Source: Thalassococcus arenae
GTDB taxonomy: Bacteria > Pseudomonadota > Alphaproteobacteria > Rhodobacterales > Rhodobacteraceae
Length of the DNA stretch: 64,000 nt
Reading direction: 5' to 3'
NCBI RefSeq assembly: GCF_019104745.1
Contig: NZ_JAHRWL010000001.1
Location: 372,001-436,000, forward strand
Shown: one piece after another, positions 58,290 through 64,000 of the stretch
How positions within the stretch are numbered: the stretch's first letter is position 1
Layout: every line of letters begins with the position of its first letter
Notes under the pieces: generated by a model
Databases searched by the model: none
Told to the model about the DNA's origin: nothing
What the model saw: the letters and a program-made list of their open reading frames with translations, nothing else
Program-made: the position numbers and the translations under genes

Positions 58290-58708
58290 AAACCGCCGAT
58301 GACCGAGTGTGAGATGAAGGCGATCAACCCGCCCAGCCCCGCCATGAGCTGCAGCACGCCGACGAGGAAGGTCAGCACCAGGGCCAGCGCGATTTAGGTC
58401 TCGCTGCCGGTCACGGCCAATCCGCTCAACGAGGCAAAAAGTACGGCGGAAATCGCCGTGGTCGGCCCCGAAACCATGACGCGCGATGATCCCCAGAGCG
58501 CGGCGACGACGGTCACGATGATTGCGGTGGACAGCCCGTATTCCGGTGGCAACCCGGCGATGATACCAAGGGCGACGCCCTGCGGCAGCATGATGGCGGC
58601 ACCCGTCGACCCGGCAAGCGCGTCGGCTTTCCACGACGCTGGCGACCGGTCGCGCAACCATGGCCTGACAGGCGACAGGCGTTTGAGGACCGTGCGGGTC
58701 CGGGCCAC
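58290..58708 (-). pseudogene. Broken SulP-family sulfate permease
   Basis: The frame starts ATG at 58708, 4 bp after the sulfatase stop, and reads as the N-terminus of a SulP permease: GSTGAAIMLPQGVALGIIAG, then YGLSTAIIVTVVAALWGSS. An in-frame TAA at 58394 interrupts it; the same frame goes on as LTFLVGVLQLMAGLGGLIAF. Homology stops at about 58290 (SHSVIGGFT). About 70 percent of the protein and the STAS domain are missing. Confidence 0.75.
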
Positions 58709-58712
58709 GGGT

Positions 58713-60356
58713 TCAGGAGGCCTTGTCGGTTTTCGTGTCGCAGCCTGCTCCGGTCCCCAGAACCTCGCGCAGCTCGGCTTCGTTGCGATAGCCGATCAGG
58801 ATACCCACCTTGGCTTCCCCCAGGCTGGGATCGCGTTCGGCAATCCAGGCATCCGACCGGGTGGTGCGTTGCGACGTGCGGCGCGCCCAGGCAAAGAACA
58901 TCTGTTCCATGCGGGCACATTCCGTCGCATGCGCAGGATCGGCGCCGAGGTCGGTCAATTCGTCCGGGTCGTTCTGCAGGTCGAAGAGCATCGGGCGGAA
59001 CCCTTCGGCAAAGATATACTTCCAGCGCCCGTCGAACAGCATGGTCAGCTTGGCGTCCTTGACCTCGACACCCAGTCGCCGCCGGACGTCGCGCATGGAA
59101 TAGTCGTATTCCGATACCGCGACGTCACGCAGGCGGTCGGTCTGCCCGTGCAGCAGCGGCATCAGCGAATGCCCTTCGATGATGTGTGGCACTGCCTCGC
59201 CGCCGAAATAGTCGAGGATCGTCGGTACGACGTCGATGGCTTCGACCAGCGCCGAGGATTTCAGCCCGCGGGTGGCATCGGCCTCTGCGCGCGGGTCGAC
59301 GACGATCAGGGGGATGCGCGCCGAGGCGTCGTGAAACAGTTCCTTCTCTCCCATCCAGTGATCGCCGAGGTAATCGCCGTGATCGGAGGTGAAGACGATC
59401 ATCGTCTCCTCGGTCAGACCCTGCTCATCAAGGAACGCCATCAACCGGCCCATCTGGTCGTCGATCTGCTTGATCAGGCCCATGTAGGCGGTCAGCACGC
59501 GGGTACGGGTGCCATCGTCACAGAAGGCGCGGCTGACGCGTTCCTCCATGAAGGCGCCGTAGACGGGATGGGGGGTGTCGCGCTCGGCCTCGCTGCGCAC
59601 CGGGTCTAGATGCGTCTCGGGGCCGTACATGTCGTGATAGGGCGCGGGCACGATATAGGGCCAGTGCGGCTTGATATAGCTCAGATGCAGGCACCAGGGC
59701 GTGTCGCCGGCTTCTTGGATGAAGTCCATCGCACGCGAGGTGATATAGGGGGTCTCGCTTTCCTCATCGGCGGCGCGGGCGGGTTTGTCCGCGTTGTCCA
59801 TGAACCAGCCGCTGAGAATGTTGCCGTCCTCGTCCTCGGCGCTGTTGGCCACCGTCTCCCAGGGGTTTTCGTCGGGCCAGCCGCGCTTCTTCATGAACTG
59901 GTCATAGGCTGTGTTGCGCGGATAGCGCGGGCCGTCGGGGTGCAAACCGTCCTCGCGCTCGTAAGGCTCAAAGCCGCATTCCGACACGAGCGCGCCGATC
60001 TCGCTGTCCGGTGACAGGCCGAGGCGCTTCATCCCCTCGACATCGGCGGTCATGTGGGTCTTGCCGCACAGGGCCGTGCGCACCCCCAGGGGCCGCAGAT
60101 GGTCGCCCAGCGTCATCTCTCCCACCTTGAGCGGAATGCCGTTCCAGGTGGACCCGTGCGACGCGACGTAGCGCCCGGTGTAGAAGGACATCCGCGACGG
60201 GCCGCAGATCGGCGATTGCACGTAGGCCCGGTCGAACAGCACCCCGCGTGCCGCCAAGGCATCGATGTTCGGCGTATGCAGATGCGGATGCCCGGTGCAG
60301 GACAGGTAATCCCAACGCAACTGGTCGCACATGATGAATAGAACGTTCTTGGTCAT
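58713..60356 (-). CDS. Sulfatase / phosphonate-monoester-hydrolase family enzyme
   Basis: A 547-residue alkaline-phosphatase-superfamily enzyme. The modified-cysteine motif is CGPSR at about residues 51-55, in PICGPSRMSFYTGRY, so a formylglycine is needed. Metal ligands appear in CDQLRWDY and FTSDHGDYLGDHW. No signal peptide is seen, so it is cytoplasmic. It hydrolyses a sulfate ester, or possibly a phosphonate ester. The gene lies between the TAXI-TRAP binding protein and the broken sulP on one strand. The substrate is unknown. Confidence 0.9.
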   Translation of the reverse strand: MTKNVLFIMCDQLRWDYLSCTGHPHLHTPNIDALAARGVLFDRAYVQSPICGPSRMSFYTGRYVASHGSTWNGIPLKVGEMTLGDHLRPLGVRTALCGKTHMTADVEGMKRLGLSPDSEIGALVSECGFEPYEREDGLHPDGPRYPRNTAYDQFMKKRGWPDENPWETVANSAEDEDGNILSGWFMDNADKPARAADEESETPYITSRAMDFIQEAGDTPWCLHLSYIKPHWPYIVPAPYHDMYGPETHLDPVRSEAERDTPHPVYGAFMEERVSRAFCDDGTRTRVLTAYMGLIKQIDDQMGRLMAFLDEQGLTEETMIVFTSDHGDYLGDHWMGEKELFHDASARIPLIVVDPRAEADATRGLKSSALVEAIDVVPTILDYFGGEAVPHIIEGHSLMPLLHGQTDRLRDVAVSEYDYSMRDVRRRLGVEVKDAKLTMLFDGRWKYIFAEGFRPMLFDLQNDPDELTDLGADPAHATECARMEQMFFAWARRTSQRTTRSDAWIAERDPSLGEAKVGILIGYRNEAELREVLGTGAGCDTKTDKAS

Positions 60357-60413
60357 GATCGGGGCCCGCCTGTCCGTCGGACCGGGGCGATGCCGCCCCG
60401 GCCATTTGCCTGT

Positions 60414-61445
60414 TTACCCGCGTGCGATATCGGGGATCGTGACGCCAAGCTCTTCGAGCGCACGCAGCGCGCCCGGGTGCAGCGGCATGTTGAGATCCGC
60501 CACCGCGCCTTCCGGCGTAATCGCCTTGAGCCAGGGTGCACTGTCGCGCATCTCGGCCACGCCTTCGAAGAAGGTCTTGGTCATCTCGTAGATCATCGCC
60601 TCATCGGCGGTCTCGCTCGTGACGATGCCGACGGTGACGCGCAGGGTGGTGGTGTCCGCTTCGTTGACCTGGTTTTCGCCGTAGACCCCCGCCGGAAGCG
60701 TGCCGAGGCCGAAGCCGGGGCGGTTGGCCAACGCCTTGATTGCGTCGGTGTCCAGCTGGTCGGCGGGAATGCCGAGAAAGCGGATCGGGTTGGTTACCGC
60801 GATCTGGGTCAGCACCGGGCTGGGCGCGTTGGTCGGGTTGCAGTAGATATCGAGGTTGCCGTCCTGGAACGACGCGGCGGCAGCGTCCCATCCCAGTTTC
60901 ACCGCTTCATAGTCGGTGCCCGCCTTCAGGCCGGTGACCGCCTCGAACAGGCGTTCCATGGTCGCATAGGCCGCACCGCCCGGCGGTCCAAGAAAGACCC
61001 GCTTGCCCTTGGCCTGATCCAGCGAGGTGATGCCCGACGAGTCGTAGACCGCGATGTGATAGACACCCATCGGGAAGTTCAGCACGGTACGCAGCTTCTT
61101 GGACAGTTCCGGCGCCTCGTCCATCTTCTCGAACATGGCACGCTGGTTCGCCATCAGCGCATGCAGCGCCGGCGAGGACATGCAGAAAGCGGTCTTGCCC
61201 ATCGCCACTTCCAACACGTGACGGGTGGCGGCGCCGGTGGCGTTGATCTGGATCTCGTAGTCCGGCAATTCGCGGTTAACGATATTGGCAAATGTGGTCA
61301 TCACCAGGTTCGGGCTGGTGCCCGGCCCCAGCGTCGACATGCGCAGCAATTCCTTGGCCGAAGCGGCGCGTGGCAGCATGGCCACCGTCGCGGCGGCGGC
61401 GGTGCCGGCCAACAGGCTCCGGCGATTCAGGGTGGTGGTCTTCAT
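60414..61445 (-). CDS. TAXI-family TRAP transporter substrate-binding protein
   Basis: A 343-residue periplasmic protein with a Tat-type signal (LNRRSLLAGTAAAATVAMLP, cleaved at about residue 29). The family motif FLGPPGGAAYATMERLFEAV marks the TAXI (TRAP-associated extracytoplasmic immunogenic) group. It delivers substrate to the fused permease encoded 22 bp upstream. ATG 61445 has GAGGAGAA upstream. The ligand may be the organosulfate that the next gene's sulfatase handles. Confidence 0.92.
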   Translation of the reverse strand: MKTTTLNRRSLLAGTAAAATVAMLPRAASAKELLRMSTLGPGTSPNLVMTTFANIVNRELPDYEIQINATGAATRHVLEVAMGKTAFCMSSPALHALMANQRAMFEKMDEAPELSKKLRTVLNFPMGVYHIAVYDSSGITSLDQAKGKRVFLGPPGGAAYATMERLFEAVTGLKAGTDYEAVKLGWDAAAASFQDGNLDIYCNPTNAPSPVLTQIAVTNPIRFLGIPADQLDTDAIKALANRPGFGLGTLPAGVYGENQVNEADTTTLRVTVGIVTSETADEAMIYEMTKTFFEGVAEMRDSAPWLKAITPEGAVADLNMPLHPGALRALEELGVTIPDIARG

Positions 61446-61467
61446 GATTGGGTTCTCCTCATTGCGA

Positions 61468-63330
61468 TCATGAAACTTGGTTCTTGTCGGTCAGCTCCAG
61501 ACGGTCGACATACATCAGCCCGATCGCGGCAGCGGCGGCGATCCACGCGACCAGTGGCCCGAAAAAGATCAGCGCAACGGCCAGTCCCAGCCCCACCGGC
61601 ACCATGTAGGCCTTGCCGCGGCGTGGATAGCAGGCGCGCGAGATCAGGATCGTGGCGAGCAGGACAAAGACGATTGCCTGCGCCGACTCCGCGAGCGGGA
61701 ACCCGGTCCCCAGCAGCAACGCGGGCTGGTAGATGAAGGCAAAGGGGATTGCGAAGCCCGGCAATGCCAGCCGCGAGGCCTCAAGCGCCGTTGCCATCGG
61801 GCTGGAGCCCGCGATGGGTGCCGCCGCAAAGGCCGCCAACGCAACCGGGGGCGTGATCGCCGACAAGACGCCGAAATAGAGCACGAACATGTGCGTGTGG
61901 ACGATCGGCACGCCGAGTTTCTGCAACGACGGGCCCATGACCAGCACGATGATCAGGTAGGCCGGCACGGTCGGCATTCCCATGCCAAGCAGCAGGCAGG
62001 CAATGGCCATCAGGATCAGCGATACGATCAGCTGGTCTTCGGCAAGGCTCGACAGCAGCGAGGCAAAACGCAGCCCCACGCCGGTCAGGTTCAGCACTCC
62101 GATGACGATCCCGACGGCGCCAACGATGACCACGAGCTGCGCCGAGATCAGACCGGCTGAGCGGATGAATTTCACCCAGGCGGCCCCGTTGAACAGCAGG
62201 TCAGGTCGCACGGCAAAGCCCAGCAGCGCGGCCAACGCGACCCCGACAAATCCGGCATAGGCGGGCGAGGAGCCGCCGACCATGGTCACGACGATCCCCG
62301 CGAGCGCGAGGACAAAGATGCCCATCTGCAAAAGCTCGCGCCAGTTGAACGAGATGTCGGGCCGCGGTTCCTCGGCCAAATCCATGTTGCGGGCAGCGCT
62401 GGAGATGGCAACGAAGAGACCGCCGTAGTACAGCAATGCGGGCACGGCGGCAGCGGCGCAGATCGTCAGATACGGCACGCTGGTGACATCGGCCATGATG
62501 AAGGCCACGGCACCCATGATCGGCGGCGTGATCTGACCGCCGCTCGAGGCCGCGGATTCCACCGCCGCCGCGAACCGGGGCGAGAACCCGCGTTTCTTGA
62601 TCAGCGGAATGGTGATGACCCCGGTGCCCACGACGTTGGCCACAGCAGAGCCCGAAATCGTGCCGAACAGGCCGCTGGCCACGGTGGCCGCAGCGGCGGG
62701 GCCGGACCGCATCCGCCCGGTGGCGGCCAAAGCAAGCCGCACGAGCACGAGGTCGATGGCCAGAAGTTCAAGCAGCGCGCCGAAGACGATGAAGATCAGG
62801 ATGGTCGAGACGACCGTCGCCATCGGACGCCCGAAGACACCGTCGAAGGAATACCACAGCACGGTCATCAACTCTTCGGTCGAGATCCCGGCATGCCTCA
62901 GGAAGCCGGGTGCCAGATGGCCGAAAGCGCCGTAGGCCAGCAGCAGACCGGCGACCACCGCCATCACCAGACCGACCGAGCGACGGGTCAGTTCGATTAC
63001 CGCGACAAGCCCGAGAAACCCCATCCAGATGTCGGTTGACGTCAGAAAATAGAGCCCGGTCTCGATCTCTTCGGCGGCGCGGAAATACTGATAGACGCTC
63101 AGTGACAAGGCAATGGCAACCGCCGCCAGAAGCCCGCGGTCCAGGACCGTGTCTGAGCGGCCAATGGCAGACAGGATGATCAGCAGACCGCCCATGAGCA
63201 ACATGCCGACCCGCAAGTAGGAATCGGAGAACACTCCGAAGACCGACACGTAGAACACAACCCCGAGGACCACGAGCGACAACCCGGTCACGGCATGATC
63301 CAGATAGGCGTTCGTCCTGACTTCCGACAC
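61468..63330 (-). CDS. TRAP transporter fused permease (4TM/12TM)
   Basis: A 620-residue membrane protein. The first about 170 residues form the small (DctQ-like) part and the rest the large (DctM-like) part, as in TAXI-TRAP fused permeases. GLFGTISGSAVANVVGTGVI and LLGMGMPTVPAYLIIV are family signatures. It works with the TAXI protein downstream. It is the first gene of the operon, 134 bp from the divergent IclR start. Confidence 0.93.
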   Translation of the reverse strand: MSEVRTNAYLDHAVTGLSLVVLGVVFYVSVFGVFSDSYLRVGMLLMGGLLIILSAIGRSDTVLDRGLLAAVAIALSLSVYQYFRAAEEIETGLYFLTSTDIWMGFLGLVAVIELTRRSVGLVMAVVAGLLLAYGAFGHLAPGFLRHAGISTEELMTVLWYSFDGVFGRPMATVVSTILIFIVFGALLELLAIDLVLVRLALAATGRMRSGPAAAATVASGLFGTISGSAVANVVGTGVITIPLIKKRGFSPRFAAAVESAASSGGQITPPIMGAVAFIMADVTSVPYLTICAAAAVPALLYYGGLFVAISSAARNMDLAEEPRPDISFNWRELLQMGIFVLALAGIVVTMVGGSSPAYAGFVGVALAALLGFAVRPDLLFNGAAWVKFIRSAGLISAQLVVIVGAVGIVIGVLNLTGVGLRFASLLSSLAEDQLIVSLILMAIACLLLGMGMPTVPAYLIIVLVMGPSLQKLGVPIVHTHMFVLYFGVLSAITPPVALAAFAAAPIAGSSPMATALEASRLALPGFAIPFAFIYQPALLLGTGFPLAESAQAIVFVLLATILISRACYPRRGKAYMVPVGLGLAVALIFFGPLVAWIAAAAAIGLMYVDRLELTDKNQVS

Positions 63331-63464
63331 GGTATCCTCCCAGATGCGATGCCCGTCGGTCGGTTCTTGCTTCGCGATTCTTTGCGTGGCGGGCTTGCAG
63401 AAGAACCTACTGCACTGCTGATTTTCTGGCGAAGTTGCGTTACACTAGGTGAAACGGAGTGCCG
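63331..63464. promoter_or_regulatory. Divergent promoter region of the TRAP-sulfatase operon and iclR
   Basis: The 134-bp space must hold the promoters of both the TRAP operon (minus strand) and iclR (plus strand). IclR proteins usually bind palindromes in such spaces. No clear palindrome or strong -35/-10 pair is visible by eye. Confidence 0.45.
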
Positions 63465-64000
63465 GTGAAACTGAACAGATCCATCGAACGCGGGTTAGCT
63501 GTACTAGAGGTCATCCATACCTCCGGTGCCAGTTCGCTCGCGTTTCTCGCAAAGCAAACGGGGCTGTCCAAACCGACGCTTTTGCGGATCTGTGCTACAT
63601 TGGAACATCGTCGCTGGCTGACCCGCAGAAGCAGTGACGGATGTTTTCAGCTCGGCTCCGCATTCCCGCAGGCCGGGGGCATGCCGGACCTGGTCGACAG
63701 GCTTGTTTCCGTCAGCAAGACAGAAATCGTCCGGCTTTCCGAAGAAACCGGACTGGGCGTCGATCTTGCCGCCGCGATCGGCGGGGGCCGGACCGAGATC
63801 GTCGATACCACCCGAACGTTCAGGAAGCATGGGGTCTACCCGGATTCGGTCGGGTTTCGGCCCTCGCCGATCCTTTCGGCGCTTGGGGCCGCGTATCTCT
63901 CGGGCCTCACGGACGCCGGACGGGCAGAGGCATTGAAAGAACTGGTGAGACGACTGCCGCGGGAAGAAGCCGCGGCGTTGCCGCAACTGCCGAAGATTCT
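63465..64000 (+). CDS. IclR-family transcriptional regulator, 5' part
   Basis: The gene runs off the right edge; about 178 residues are seen. The N-terminal helix-turn-helix reads LAFLAKQTGLSKPTLLRICA, and the effector domain begins with LVSVSKTEIVRLSEETGLG. GTG 63465 is the likely start with GGAG 5 bp upstream; GTG 63459 is an alternative. IclR proteins bind small acids and control divergent catabolic genes, so this one probably senses the substrate of the TRAP-sulfatase operon. Confidence 0.88.
   Translation, partial: MKLNRSIERGLAVLEVIHTSGASSLAFLAKQTGLSKPTLLRICATLEHRRWLTRRSSDGCFQLGSAFPQAGGMPDLVDRLVSVSKTEIVRLSEETGLGVDLAAAIGGGRTEIVDTTRTFRKHGVYPDSVGFRPSPILSALGAAYLSGLTDAGRAEALKELVRRLPREEAAALPQLPKI

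Overview
The window looks like chromosomal DNA of a high-GC alphaproteobacterium, most likely a marine Rhodobacterales (roseobacter-type) species. The basis is the overall gene content: a fused MrpA-MrpB antiporter subunit, the YcjX/DUF697 pair, a DUF6455 cysteine protein behind an Fnr-type box, several TRAP transporters, RTX and beta-helix export proteins, and linked paa and pca/pob aromatic catabolism genes. I see no rRNA, tRNA or CRISPR array.

Layout. 1-1026: 3' end of an RTX protein. 1073-17824: housekeeping and mixed genes (hrpB helicase, sterol-desaturase-like protein, argF-argD, truA, YcjX-GNAT-DUF697, a cyclic-nucleotide-binding thioredoxin-reductase-like flavoprotein, a VIT1-type transporter, ileS, a lipoprotein phosphatase). 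17811-36069: an aromatic-acid island with pcaF/paaJ-paaABCDE, pobA-pcaC-pcaH-pcaG, a P450, an Fnr-box-preceded DUF6455 gene, a DctPQM TRAP transporter, paaZ-paaX, and divergent paaI-paaK-tetR. 36241-42151: a complete six-gene Mrp/Pha cation/proton antiporter operon with A and B fused. 42647-43728: a coupled ferric-reductase-like membrane protein and a Tat-exported intradiol-dioxygenase-like protein. 44157-48238: two divergent phosphate transporters (PiT and Na/Pi family) and a small coiled-coil protein. 48398-52112: an ABC export module with a LolA-like protein and a decayed downstream frame. 52502-58708: a genomic scar region with a beta-helix/RTX protein, a sulfotransferase, a DUF6544-type protein and at least five relics (tniB, an IS3-type transposase, an OLD-family nuclease, a DUF6544-like tail and sulP). 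58713-64000: a TRAP(TAXI)-sulfatase operon with a divergent IclR regulator that runs off the window.

How the genes work together. PaaK activates phenylacetate, PaaABCDE epoxidises it, PaaZ opens the ring, PaaI rescues CoA from dead-end products, and PcaF/PaaJ makes acetyl-CoA plus succinyl-CoA. The same thiolase reaction ends the protocatechuate branch, which is fed here by PobA, PcaGH and PcaC. PaaX and a TetR protein are the likely regulators and the DctPQM system a likely importer. Genes paaF, paaG, paaH, pcaB, pcaD and pcaIJ are not in the window and must lie elsewhere if the routes are complete. At the right end the gene order TRAP permease, binding protein, sulfatase, broken sulfate permease suggests uptake and desulfation of a sulfate ester whose identity I cannot tell.
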